Positions 11,952 through 24,010 of a stretch of 64,000 bases of DNA are shown piece by piece (within the stretch, counting starts at the first letter, position 1; the number at the start of each line of letters is the position of its first letter). A program made the translations under genes and the position numbers. The notes beneath the pieces are model-generated. The model searched no databases and had not been told where the DNA came from. It was given only the letters and a program-made list of their open reading frames with translations. Source of the DNA: Saksenaea vasiformis B4078 (Eukaryota > Mucoromycota > Mucoromycetes > Mucorales > Saksenaeaceae); assembly GCA_000697055.1 (NCBI GenBank), contig JNDT01002275.1, positions 1 through 64,000 of the forward strand, given 5' to 3'.

Positions 11952-14030
11952 GGTTGAACAGTGTGTAGTGACAAGCGATCCCGAGAGAAAACTGATTTAC
12001 TTGCAATGAAGACAACAAAGATTACAAACGAGAAGATCTATGCAAAAAGGCATATACACTGACGTCAGTTTCGCTCGTTTTCTCAGCAGGGGTTTCTCCA
12101 CCTCTAAATTTTATATAACTATATATAAAAAAGGAAGATAACAGGTTTGAAGAAGAAAAGCAAGAAAAGAAAGTTGTTCTTGCAATTGACGTGGTGCTTG
12201 AAATCCTTTTGTGACTGACTGTGCTTTCGCGTTACCATCCAACTCTCATATCATCTCGGATGCCAACAATGAACTGAATTGCTAGATCCTTTTACTTTGT
12301 CATGGAATGCACCTTACCACGTTCAGGAAAAAAATCTCCCAAACACCATCTGCTTTAAGCATTTGACGATCGTGTCGAGTCAGTACCATCTATCCTGACA
12401 ATAAGCGCCCTTTCTCTTTTTATACAGTCGCTCCAGCTTATGCCCCGAATCGTCACGCTTGCAGGCATAGCCGGTGCTGACTATCCTATCCTCTTCTGTC
12501 CTCTCAAATAAGAGGGTTTCTTTTCCTTCGTCTTATGACATGATCAATCAAATACTCTCACCGCTTCATCATTGCCATCGTGATACCGTTTAGTGATCAA
12601 GTTTTACACTAATGAAGATCCAGGTTTTCGCTAACAAAGCATTGAAGATACAGTCATTGGTATATAGTTGGGCAAGAAGTTCATTTTCTTCTTACGACAA
12701 CCTGGCTCCCCTGATGGGCGCAAAATTGATGTCATCTTACTTCCTCCAAAAGTAAATGGTGGCTCAAAGCCATAGGGCGTAAGCTGCACGCTACAAAACA
12801 GAGATAGAAAAATACCAACTACAGTGGACCTGAAGCGATGCAACAAACTGCCGATCTGTTGTGGAAGGTCAACGTGACACGCAAAACCGAGACGCATCGG
12901 GGACAGAAATTGAATAATCCCGTACAAAGTAATGAATTGAGCATCCTTACCGGTGATGTAATGAAAGAAAGTGGAGTTGTGGCTTTCTTCTTAACTATCC
13001 ATAGCATCCCGTCGTTTATGTGAGGCACGAGAGCCTTATATCACTGACGCATCATTTGCATGAGATAAAAGAACTCTAATCTCTGACACAAACACAATAT
13101 GGAGGGATGCCTTAGCATTGCATTACAGAAAAATCCTATGATTGCGATATGGCTCAGATCACTCCTATTGGCATTTCCATACTTGACCTGCATACCGAGG
13201 TTATGGAAGCATAGCGTTGATCTGTCCCTGAATTCGCACAACCACACTGTGGCAATAAAGTTTATTAGAGGCTTCGCCTGGAAGGGCACGAATTTGTTAT
13301 CAGGAAATCAAATAGACATCACGAATCCCATTTTTCGGATTCGTTTGGTTACCTGGCACATGACTTGGTTACGAACGCCCTTCCGCCTTACGGGCATTAG
13401 AGAGAAAAATAGATATCCTAGTCGTTTGGGTCATCGTATTCCCCTGATTCTTTACGACGATCATATTTCTGCTTTCTAAAGATACGACACCCAGAAAAAG
13501 TCGGGATTAAAAAAGTGAAGGCCGAGAACGTGTTAGGGAGTATGAGTCTAGCGGATCAAGAATAGAAGAACGAATGCTCAGCCTTCAACTTACAAGTAAT
13601 TACGCTCATAACTATATATGGCGATTTTCAGTTTCTGTGTTGTTCTACTGTTTATTGAAAGCTAATCTATATAAATTCTGCGTCCGTGAGAAGCCACTCT
13701 ACGCTAAGAAAAGAATGAAGGATGTGTTCACTAATGCGTAAGTTGGCAACAAATCCATACGCTACTTACATCAACGTGGTCCCTCGATAGACGCAAAATC
13801 TATATAGATAGTATAACAATTTGTTCACGGTTAGTAAAGTGAATAATACTTTGATGTCATTTTACTTCCCCGAAGGGTAATCCCACGCATTCGTGAATGC
13901 CACACCCCGCACCATTTAGTTGGCGGTGGGAGTAGTCGCGTATGGCTTCCATGGAGTGGCCATTTCATGCTTTAACGACCACATGTCTAAACAATTGAAC
14001 AAAAGACATGAGTTTCTGTGTGTACAGTCA
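11952..14030. other. intergenic, no gene recognised
   Basis: The first 200 bases presumably hold the insulysin promoter; AT-rich TATA-like runs lie near 12110-12130. Beyond that are only short frames without motifs, the longest being 126 codons at 13099-13479 (+) with no recognised family. Two segments (about 12715-12755 and 13785-13880) share the pattern of an acgcaaaat-type word followed by TGATGTCAT and TTACTTCC, which may be remnants of one dispersed element. Confidence 0.4.
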
Positions 14031-14039
14031 GCCCCAGTA

Positions 14040-15170
14040 GGTACTGGGACGTTTCATGTGGGGAAGGGAGCCAAAGAAGAAGAAGGAAAAGAACTCATGC
14101 GTCCCTTAAATACTGTCACTTTACGCGTCCCGATTGGTGCGTTGGGAACTGTTACAATGAACCAGTACAGTCTACCTCTGATTTAGACGTCAGGATATCT
14201 GCTTCTCTGCGCAAAAGTTCGCTGATACCAAATGAAAGATTGGTGTGATGTCAGTGTAAAGTGATACTTAAATGGCACAAATGTATCTTCAAAACGTAAG
14301 TATTTTACCTTTTGTGGATCGGAAACTTAAAATATCCCTCTTTATCGTTCCACCCAAAAAAGAAAGGCAATACTGATCCTGAGCGGCGATCAGAAGATGA
14401 CGACTTCCAACCACCTATTGCTTTTAGGCGCAAGAGACCAAGATGTAAGTTTATGCTGCTGCAATACTGTTTTGGAAGCAATTTGTTGATTAACTTCCAT
14501 AAGTGTTCTCTGGTGCTCCTTCAAAGAAAGGAAAGGAAAGGCCACGGCGCCAACGAAGCCGTGCATACCATGTACTGTAACGTTTTATTTTAGTATCGTA
14601 TGCTTCCAGGGCTTATTTTGTAACGTCATGTATCAGCATCGTCTACTACAGTTGCATATCCTTATCGACGACGACCTTCAGGAGCCGATTGTCCTGAAGA
14701 AGCGACGAGTTGCACGTAAGTTCTGCTGTTATAATGTTGTTTGTGAAACAATTGACCTTTTTTTTTTTAGGTAAGCTGCATCTGATGCCCCTTCAAGAAA
14801 AGGGGAATGGAATGCCACAGAGCCAACGGTGTTGTGCGAACCATGTACCTACCGTCTTACCCAGTTTCTGTGTATATCTTACGGTATTTTCTAACTTCCA
14901 TGTTAGGGTCGTCCATTGTTACAGTGAATGATGATAGATCACATGAGGCAATTCTCTTGGAGAGTTCTCGAACCGCACATAGGCCCTTACTGCTGTATTA
15001 TCGTAGAGCAATTTGAGAGACTTTTTTTCGTAAAGCTGTCACTGGCGCGAGCTCCAGAAAAGGGAGGAAGAAGGATATGGCTCCAATGGAGCTGTGTGGG
15101 CATCCAAAGATTGAATGAATGCTGCATGGTCGCACATCGCACATCTTTTCTTTCAAAGGACCTTTTCTAA
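14040..15170 (+). repeat. degenerate tandem ~265-bp exon-like repeats
   Basis: At least three units align at about 14395, 14665 and 14930. Each has a short frame beginning DD(F/L/R)..P(I)....R(K)R.R, usually followed by a GTAAG donor-like site, a spacer, then a frame of type (S)GAPSKKGKE or DAPSRKGEWN or GASSRKGRKK. A possible fourth copy lies near 14060. No single open frame spans the array and no start or stop is convincing. It looks like a decayed tandem duplication of one small Arg/Lys-rich exon with its intron. Identity unknown. Confidence 0.5.
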
Positions 15171-15460
15171 ATAAAACGAGTGTATCTTTTTTTTTAGAAA
15201 CGTTTGTACTATCGTATGGCAGCAAACATTTCAATAGGCTGTATTCTTTAGAATACTGGCAGCTGCTCGGCCATTGCATATTTATTCTTCATCTTTCGAA
15301 TCAGAAAATGATTGTATTTGTAACATTTCTGAACGTCCGCCTATGGCCCCCATATCATGATTGTAAAGGTGTCGTGGTACAAGGAACCCATTCTGCATGA
15401 TTGGGTCCTCAGACGCTTTTGCCGACCGTCACGCCATTTTTTCCATTTGTTTTTCACTCA

Positions 15461-16870
15461 ATGTCTGGCATGCAACAATCACCTGTGTTCAAATCACGAA
15501 GACAGCAAAAGATATGGGAGAAGCAACAAAAGCAAAATGCTGCCAAGAGGCAGAAACGTGAGTCGTATGTGAATCAAGCGCCATTCCGTTATGTTGAACG
15601 TCAATTCAAGTCGCGTGGACAACCCGATGTATCGCAAGTTGTCGATTTCCACCATCCCGATAAAAATAGCGATCAGGTGAAAGAGAACATAACTGAGGTG
15701 GAGCTTTCTGAAGATCTGCGAAATCTATCTGGGATCTTCGGTGTAACAGACGAGCAGTGGAAGGCAAGAGCACATAGAGGTTTTGTCTTGAAGAACGTAC
15801 CCGGTAAATAGATCAGGCTGTTATTCTAGCACCTAACCTGCGTACATTTCGTCAGGTTTAATTGTAATTCCCAATCCCTTTACACCCGAAGCACAACGCC
15901 ACCTTGTTAAACAGTGCTTGTCGGTTTATGCGCGATCACCAAATACGTCCAGTCTTCATGCTCACTATCACGTACCTGAGGAAGGTGTATGGGATTTTTA
16001 CGCACGTGAGCAGCGAGGAGAACTTAAACCTGGCGATCCTGACTATTATGTTGCTAAGAAAGCGGTCGCAGATCAAGACGGGCTGTACGACAGTGACGAT
16101 CATGCAGACACAGATAGTGTTGTGTCAGTAACGAAACCAACCACGCTTCTGTCACCATCAGAATTGATTCGGAAACAGCGGTGGGTCACATTAGGGTATC
16201 AGTACCACTGGAGCACAAAGGAGTATGATTTGGATCGAAGATATCCTATGCCTGAAGATGTGTCAGATCTTACGGTAGCCATCGTACGTGCTGTGGAAGG
16301 CGTGGGCTATGACGATTGCCCGGAGCCATGGAAAAATAGCTACAAAGGAGATGACTTTGTGTCGGAAGCAGGCGTAGTCAATTATTATCAAATGCGTGAT
16401 ACGCTGATGGGTCACGTCGACAGAAGCGAGTTGAATATGGATGCACCACTTGTGTCTGTTAGGTAACAACGCACTGTAGCCATTGCCGTATAGTAATCGC
16501 GATCTCTTCATCAAAGTTTTGGTCACACCTGCATTTATCTCATTGGTGGTCATACAAGAGATACAGTACCGATACCGCTTTACTTAACCAGCGGCGACAT
16601 CATTGTCATGACAGGCACCTGCCGAAAAGCATTTCACGGTAAATACAATCAGAACAAAAATGAATATTTTACTGATACTCTATACCAGGCGTTCCGAGAA
16701 TTGTAGAGGGCAGTTTACCACAGTACCTATCGCCAGATAATACGTTTGCTGATCAACCAGATTGGCAGTTGTACGGGACGTATATGACCACATCCCGTAT
16801 CAATCTCAACGTACGACAAGTTTTTCCTGCCAACCAGACTACCGCCAAAGAAAACGAAATAGAAGAATAG
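15461..16870 (+). CDS. AlkB-like Fe(II)/2-oxoglutarate dioxygenase, ALKBH1 type
   Basis: Four exons: 15461-15803, 15856-16462, 16517-16638 and 16689-16870, giving 417 residues with all splice phases consistent. Motifs are GLIVIPNPF, AGVVNYYQMRDTLMGHVDRSE with the HxD iron ligands, SFGHTCIYLIGG, a second His in CRKAFHGVPRI and the 2-oxoglutarate-binding RINLNVRQV. These match the eukaryotic ALKBH1 subgroup, which demethylates nucleic acids (tRNA and DNA substrates are reported in animals); the substrate here is unknown. The basic N-terminus (SRRQQKIWEKQQKQNAAKR) could be a nuclear or mitochondrial targeting region. The start is the first ATG of the exon after a pyrimidine-rich tract. The frame is intact. 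Confidence 0.9.
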
Positions 16871-17039
16871 ATACCAAAATAGACCAACTTTTCCTACAGA
16901 AGATACTAGCGTGTGTGCCATTTACATCGGCTTAGCATAAACCTTACGGGATGTAAACGGCGCAATTCCGAGAGTTGCGATAGTACATAAATAGATAAAT
17001 AAATTATGACAGGCTACAATCCTCCTTTCTTTATCTTGT

Positions 17040-19794
17040 ATGAATTCGCACAACATAAAAAGGGAATTGTCACCTGATGTACTGACACGTTACGTTCTAC
17101 TGTATTTAACGAATATTTGCAACAGTTCAGTCAATTTTTAGCATATGATGTCGTCAATCGATGTGCACGAGGCCTTCATTTTGACGGATGCACCGCCGGG
17201 TACCCTGCAATAGAGGTTGAAGAGGGAAACGACAGCATTATAAAGCTTGTTCATGAATACCCCTGGCGATAATCCATTCATGGAACATACTTGTACGAAA
17301 ACTGTGGAAGCGGATGGTTTCATGAACAGCGTCCTTATGGATGACAGCTTCCATCGTTTACCTTCCAGAACGTTTGCTTATGATATTGCTGCTGAGACTA
17401 TTTGCAGTGCACGTAAACAGAATAAACAATTTTTCCGAATGTGAGACAATTGAATACACCGTTTCTTATGTGTCCTGGGGAATAAGTAGGAGGTCGAACG
17501 GATACTTATGGTTTGCACGCCTCATGGCGTTTATCCTAGGTACAATTGACTTCTGACTTTATCAAACCAACCGTCGCCTTCAAGAAAGCTGTACCAAGCG
17601 CTTCGAAGGAAGAAACTAACAAAAAGAGATATGAAGCCCTGCAAACGGTGTTTGAACGATTTGGATACTATTAACTATCAAGAATCTTACTGGGTGTTGT
17701 GTCGTGACTGGAACTTATAAGTACAGTGAGACTGAAGGGTGTCGTTTATTTCGGTAGAAAAGTAGACCAGGAACTAATTACTAGCTATGGCTGTATTTAT
17801 ATGATCGGAGATCATGTCTATTATATTGACACAGCGATAGATTATATCTCAGACACGACACTGGGTACCTTGATTCATTATATCTGCAGTATGATTTGAC
17901 TGTTCCCTGACTTAGGTGGCCTTCTTGCTTGTAAGCAGCAGAGTGCGAAGAATTGGAGCGGAAGCGAGAGTGAAGTGGAGAAAGAGCACAAAACGATCCA
18001 ATCTAGCTATGACACATGGGAAGGCGTTAAAAATGCAGTCAAAAACCACAAATATTGGAAAATTCTAGGTACTGCCTAGCACGTATCATTTTGTAGTTAC
18101 TAGACAAGCTCACGATAGATGGTGATTTTGGGGCTGCTTTTCGTGGATGGATTGGAAGACTGGAGAAGAATAACCAAAGCCGACCCAGCCGTTATCCAGT
18201 TCAAAGATTTGAAGCCCATGTATGCTATCCTTAAGGATGATGAGCGCCTTCAAGTAGAAGATGTTTACGGCAAGGCATTTTCCAACAACGAGCTTGACCA
18301 TACGGTTAAAAAGAACTTGGCAGTACCTTTTAAAAGCTGTACCAAAAGAAAAGAAGGCGTGCGGACAAGTACGAAGACATCCACTATCAGTTGCAATGTC
18401 TCGATGAAGGCGACGACAGAGCGATTGACAATGGGATAGGAGATATACAAAACGAACTTGATAAGGGCTTATTCAGCGAGGAGGATACTGATGGCGATAG
18501 CAATTTCAGCAATATCAACCTGGAACAAAAACTGTTGGTTGGGGAAAATGGGGGTGCGCAAAACTACGCTGGAGATGTCTATAGCCACAAAGATAATGTG
18601 GATAGAGATCCCAAAGGTATTAGCCAGAACCAGAACGTGGGAGGTCAAAAGAATCAGTATGTGCATGATGACACCGAGAATACATGCGGCAACAGGGATA
18701 ACACAAAAGATGACTGTGGGAAAGACGTCAGCATATACAATGATGCTGTTGATCAACCTAATCAATGGGAGCACTTCAAACTTGGCGAGAAGTACTATCG
18801 TGGAATAGATGTGGATAAAGACGACATCAAAGCATTTGAATGGCACACAAAGGCAGCTGACCAAGGAAATAGCGATGCGCAAATCAGAATTGGAGACATG
18901 TACAGATATGGGCGAGGTGTAGATTGAGACTACGTCGAAGCAATGGTATGGTACGAAAAGGCGGCAGACCAGGGAAACGCTGATGCGCAAACCAAACTTG
19001 GAGATATTTACAGACATGGATGGCTGCACAAGGTGTACGAAGTGTGCGTCTAGATCTCGCTAAAGCAGTTGAATGGTGCAGAAAAGCAGCGGATCAAGAT
19101 CATGGACTTAAACAATACGATCTTGGGTTATATGTACTGGCACGGATTAGTTGTGACGACAAACATTAATACAGCAAATGCATGGTACTCCAAAGCGATC
19201 GAATGGTGCAAAAATGCAGCAGGTCGAGGAAATGAAAATGCGCAATACGTACTTAGAAAAACGTACTGTTTGGGATATCAAGTAACTTGGGATTTCGACG
19301 AAGGGATTCGATGGTACGGAAAAGCGGCGTATCAAGGAAATAACGATGCGCAAATTGCCCTTGGAAGGTTTTATACAGGTGTAAGGATAAATATCAACAA
19401 CGCGATTGAATGGTATTAAAAAGCGGCGTATAAAGGAAATGAAGATATACAGGTTATACTGGGAGACATTTACAGAACCGAAAAGAAAGACATTAATAGA
19501 GCAATTGGATGGTATCAAAAAGCAGCGAATCAAGGAAATAAGGATATACAGGTTATACTTGGAGACATTTACAGAAATGAAAAGAAAGACATCGATAAAG
19601 CGATTGAATGGTATCAAAAAGCGGAGGATCGAGGAAATGAAATTGCGCAGCTTAGATTTGGATATCTTTACCTTAATGAAAAGAGAGACATAAACAAAGC
19701 GATTGAGTGGTACCAAAAAGCGAAGGATAAAGGAAGTTTGGATGCAAAATGGATACTCGATGATCTACAAAGAAGTCGAGAGACAATTAATTAA
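17040..19794 (+). pseudogene. Sel1-repeat / MACPF-like family pseudogene (locus B)
   Basis: It is colinear with loci A and C: first exon of 13 codons (17040-17078), then FSQFLAYDVVNRC after CAG at ~17126, the FG-Y-Y motif near 17660, the linker (QFKDLKPMY) near 18200 and Sel1 repeats to TAA at 19792-19794. It is clearly dead. There are frameshifts near 17255 and 17430, the donor after SWG is changed from GAAGTAAG-like to AATAAG, a TAA sits inside the FGYY motif, an extra G lies near 18131, a TGA follows GRGVD at ~18925, and a TAA interrupts EWY at ~19416. The repeat tail is part of the segmental duplication shared with locus D. Confidence 0.85.
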
Positions 19795-20022
19795 GGTAGT
19801 CTGGTTTCCTTCCCTCTCTAGATTGGATGGCTCGGTTGCTTTTCACTCTTATATGCTAAGAACGGCTGAATAAAATCTAATTTCGAGACTACTTATCGCT
19901 GGGGATATTACGTAGATCAAGTGTAATAAGATATGCTTTATTTCAATGCGTTTTTTAAGGTGTAGGTGAAATTGCACGCCGATCATACAGAAGCGGATGT
20001 GCATACGGTGCGACGTTTTTGT

Positions 20023-22110
20023 CTAGTAGCGTTTCGAGAAAGTAATGTCGAGTTTAGGCGCTGTTATGACGCCAAGACAAGATGTCAATAGCTCGTCTTT
20101 GTGAATCGAATCCTTAGGAAGTTGCCAAGTATACTTGCGTACTGTGGAACAAATGAGTTTTGCCGTTTCATTTAGCAAAAGATCACTTACATAACATGGA
20201 AAGCATAACTCGCTGTTCAGCAAGACTGAAGTTCATGCCAATACATTGTCTTCCACCGCTTGAGAATGGGAGCCATGACATGCCACCACCGGCCTTGCTA
20301 TCGGCCTCACCTCCAGGGGCGAATCTTTCAGGATTAAATGCGTCAGGGTTCTGCCACACATGTGGGTTTCGGTGGGTGTTGAAGATATCGACAGTCATTA
20401 AAGATCCCTTGGGAACGATGGTACCCGAGATTTCAATGTCTTTGGTAGCTTTGCGAGGGAACACTTCACCAGCAGGTCCATTGAGACGAAGGGTCTATGT
20501 AAATGTTTACGTTAGGTGACACTGGTTCTTCGTTGCATAGCAAAAGTACTTGCCTCCTTCATCACCATGTTGATATATTCCATCTCCTTTGTTTGCTCTA
20601 CTGTCGGTAAGATATCAACAGGATCTTCACCCAAGATGGCCAATGCTTCTTCTCTGGCTTTCTGTTGGCAATCCTGTTCGTCAATGGGAGAATTAGCCAT
20701 AAATCAACAAATACGTTATTTTCTTACCTGGTTGACAGCTAAATAATAGATTGCGAAAGAAAGGGCGTTGGCTGTTGTGTCGTGTCCTATTACATAGCCT
20801 ACGTAAGCAAAGACTTGCAAGTAAGTGGAATACCGTACCTGCAACAAAGAAGGCACACAAATTGCTCTAAAAGGAGTAGGAAAAAGATGGTTTAGCATCC
20901 ATAGCAAGAGTAATTTCATCAGTTTCGCACCTTCAATTCCGCATTCGACAGTACTCCTTCACCTTCCGCTTCACTTTCGATCATCAATGTCAGCAAATCC
21001 TTTTCGTTGTCTTGCAAGTTTGGATTGGATCTGTTTTCTTTAATGTCTCTTCGCTTGTTCTCAATGACGGAATCGATCATGGCATTAAACTTGTCCAAAT
21101 CGCGGTGGATCTGTCGTCGTTTGGGGAAAAGCCATAGGAATCTTTGCTCCAAGAACGGGAAGAAGTTGAACAACGAGTCGTTGTGTCCGCGGATAACGCT
21201 GTTATATGTCAGTACCCAGTCATTCAAAGGCTTTTCGGTTGCATGAAAATCGAATCCTGAAAAGGATATATCTTAATACTCGCAGTTCTCTGTTAATCCC
21301 TATTTCAATTACCGAAACCAGCTTTGCCAATGGCGTCCAGTGTCCAGCGTTCCATTAGGTCAGTAATATCAACCGTGTTATCGAGCTTGTCCATGACCTC
21401 GAACAGGGACTGGGTCAATTCACCAAACATGTGCACTGGCATAGATCGATGGAATGCGGGGTTTGCAATCTACGAGGAATTGGTATGGGTTTCAGACGGC
21501 ATGAGATCGTCCTTTGTTTTACCTTGCGCTGTTTTTTCCAATCTGAACCATTAAGGAATACAAGATTTGGACCACGAGTGAATTTAACGCCAAGGGTGCC
21601 TTGTCTTCCATGAGTGACATCTATTTTAGGGAATACCTCTGAGATGGATGTTAGCAACGCTTCCCTACAAACTAAGCCGAAATTACCCATTCGCAACAAC
21701 AAGGTCTTGATAGCAGCTGGATCAACTGCAAAAACACTCCACCCAAACTGTGTGGGACGCTTTGCGATAGATGCTGTCAGTTAAAGGAGAAATCAAGAAG
21801 TGAAACTTACTGCATAGAGTCCTTTATTATCCTTTTGTGCAATGATCGAACGGATATGGCGTCGAGAAAATTCGGGGTTAGGAACTCCTGTAAGAATTCC
21901 TTTCATAAAAGAGAAGTAGTTGACATGGGGGATATGGCGGATCGCTCGCGGTGGGCGAACAATTCGATCGCAAACCAAGTAAAGGAGCAACGCAGCAGCG
22001 GTTGATCCAACGATTGTGCGGGTACGTTGCTTGTCTCCCAAGTGTGGCAAAATAAACTGCTCGTACAGTTCGTTTAATTTTTCTAGTGTGATTTGGGCGT
22101 ATTGTTCCAT
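20023..22110 (-). CDS. cytochrome P450, copy 1
   Basis: Multi-exon P450 starting MEQYAQITLEKL, with one membrane segment (STAAALLLYLVCDRIV) as a typical ER anchor. Motifs are the I-helix AGHDTTAN, K-helix ETLR (ExxR), PERF (FNPERFAPGG) and the haem loop FSSGGRQCIG with the Cys ligand; the C-terminus ends LDITFSKRY. It is likely a class II monooxygenase needing a P450 reductase; the substrate is unknown. It might belong to the mucoralean CYP509 group, but that is a guess. The intron at 20553-20495 begins GC (GAG|GCAAGT) and ends AG. A 27-nt intron (21696-21670) is needed to keep frame with the paralogue. No disruption was seen. Its near-twin lies at 24011-26099. Confidence 0.92.
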
Positions 22111-22144
22111 TGTGTTGCAATAATCCGAGAGCAGCAAAAGACGT

Positions 22145-22165
22145 TTCCTATTTATATATAATTAA
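22145..22165 (-). promoter_or_regulatory. TATA box of P450 copy 1
   Basis: On the minus strand TATATAAATAG (TATA core at 22151-22158) lies about 41 bp upstream of the ATG at 22110. The equivalent place in the other P450 has AATATAAATAG. The short distance implies a very short 5' leader. Confidence 0.5.
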
Positions 22166-22312
22166 AGGAAGTACGGTTTTGCCGCATATTCCAACCCAGA
22201 ATGGGAAACGTACAACCACACCCGCAATCTGGGCATTTATCCCGGTAAAACCTTCGGGTTATCGTTCCTCCTAGCAGTAGCGGTCATTACTGCTTACATA
22301 CTGCCAAGACCC

Positions 22313-23404
22313 ACGCAAACGTTTACGCATAGATAGATCAGACGATGTAAAATCAAGTTACCAGGACCACCAGGCAAAACCACGATATATCTTTATTTCT
22401 GTTCATCGATAGTGACTGTACAATGTTGTCAGTGAGCGGAAGTAGTACAGAAATTGTATAAAACTTGCTACTTAAATTAGTTTTGGTCTAACGTAGTACG
22501 TGCACAATGAAAGTACGCCCTTGGATTGGACGATCGATGGGGGAAACGGCGAAAAATTAGCCTTTAAAGCGGCTGGATCTAGTGTCTTCTCCTAAGTGTC
22601 TGTTTGATCTGTTCGTTTACTATTTTTCGGGAAAAGGAGCCCACAAGCACTCGTGGAATGTGCGCTGATGAGCGGAGCTCTACTCCAACCCACTTTTTTG
22701 AGACGACTACCGAAAGCGGTAGTCACAACTGTCAGCACGGACTCCTGGGGAAAACTTTCTCCGAGCTAACATGATGAGGGTAAATATAGCTGAAGAGAAC
22801 GAAAGAATGTTAAATTAGGTCAACGTGTTTCAAAAGAGTTGGACAACCCAATATCTGGGCTAGCCTTGTTGTAAAACACGAAAGAGGACTAAGCAACATG
22901 TATGGATGGAGTTTTGACTATCCGTTTTGTGAAACGAGAAGCTTTGCAGCCAGCATAAGTGGAATAGTCATATCGGCCGAGATCTGCTCCAAGTAAGCGA
23001 TTGAATATACGGTCATTAATGCATCTAATAACTTCATAACTTCTTTCTACTGGTTCATCTACGATAATAGAGATAACAGTGGTCAGCAGTGCATATCTGA
23101 TAAGGGATTCTGTTAAGAAAGATTGAACGTCATGTTTCGTTAGAATGATGGCAGAGCTGATTGTTATTCTGATCTGATCACCATGACTGCATATCATTCA
23201 TACTGATATCAATCTCGCAATACGATAGTTCCTGCAGTTATATATGACAATGTACAGTGATTTCATACGGAAGATACGTCATAACAGATACTCTATATCA
23301 GAGTGGTGAAATGGAGCAAGACACTTGCAGTTACTAAAAGGTACTAAAAAAGAGGTAGATCTTTATGTCCAGTTTTCTTATTTTCGTTCATTGGCAATGC
23401 TTAA
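22313..23404. other. intergenic between duplicated blocks
   Basis: No supported gene. A perfect 8-bp inverted repeat with a 4-base loop (GACTACCG-AAAG-CGGTAGTC) lies at 22705-22724. A 102-codon minus-strand frame at 22889-23197 shows no recognised motif. This spacer is the part of the ~4-kb repeat period not shared between the two copies. Confidence 0.45.
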
Positions 23405-23769
23405 CAAGCGCTTGATCAAGGCGACGAAGAATTACAATCGAACTTGGAAATATTTACTTTGAAGAAAAGAATGACATCAACAGAGCAATCGAATGGTATC
23501 AGAAATCAGCGAGTCAAGGAAATGATGTGCATGTCCAACTTGAAGATATCTACAGAGAAGAAAAGAAAAGCAATAACAGCGCCATTGAGTGGCTTCAAAA
23601 AGCAGTGAACCAAGGAAATGAACTTGCGCGACTTAGAGTTGGATATATTTACTTTAATAAGAAGAGAGACATAAACAAAGCAATCGAGTGGTACAGAAAG
23701 CGAACGATAAGGGGGTGTAGATGTAAAATGGATACTCGATGACCTACAAAGCAAACGATGGATAATTAA
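23405..23769 (+). pseudogene. Sel1-repeat gene relic (locus D)
   Basis: Only about three Sel1 repeats remain (for example AIEWLQKAVNQGNELARLRVGYIYFNKKRD). The frame is interrupted by stops near 23460-23500 and by a shift near 23700, where locus B reads SLDAKWILDDL. The N-terminal module and start are absent, so the duplication captured only the 3' end of the ancestral gene. Confidence 0.8.
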
Positions 23770-24010
23770 TTAAAATAGTCTGTTTTCCTGCCTCTCTAGA
23801 TTGGATGGCTCGGTTACTTTCTTCTCTTATATGCTAGGAAGAGCTGAATAGAATCTAATTTCAAAACTACTTATCGCTGAGGATACTGTATAGATCAAGT
23901 ATAATAAGATATGCTTTATTTCAATGCGCTATTTAAGATGTAGGAGTGAAATGCACATTTGTGCTGTTCGCTAATCATACAGAAACAGATGTGCACGATG
24001 CGATATTTTT

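Larger units (their letters stand above)
19415..22312. repeat. segmental duplication, copy 1 (Sel1 tail + P450)
   Basis: This block matches 23405-26288 in the same orientation with an offset of about 3,989 bp. It carries the last Sel1 repeats of locus B, their 3' flank (shared word TTGGATGGCTCGGTT), a complete P450 on the minus strand and its promoter. Edges were judged by eye. Confidence 0.85.

Noticed and set aside
13099..13479. 126-codon plus-strand frame as a gene
   Set aside because: No motif, no neighbouring exon-like frames, and flanking sequence shows no coding bias or splice signals.
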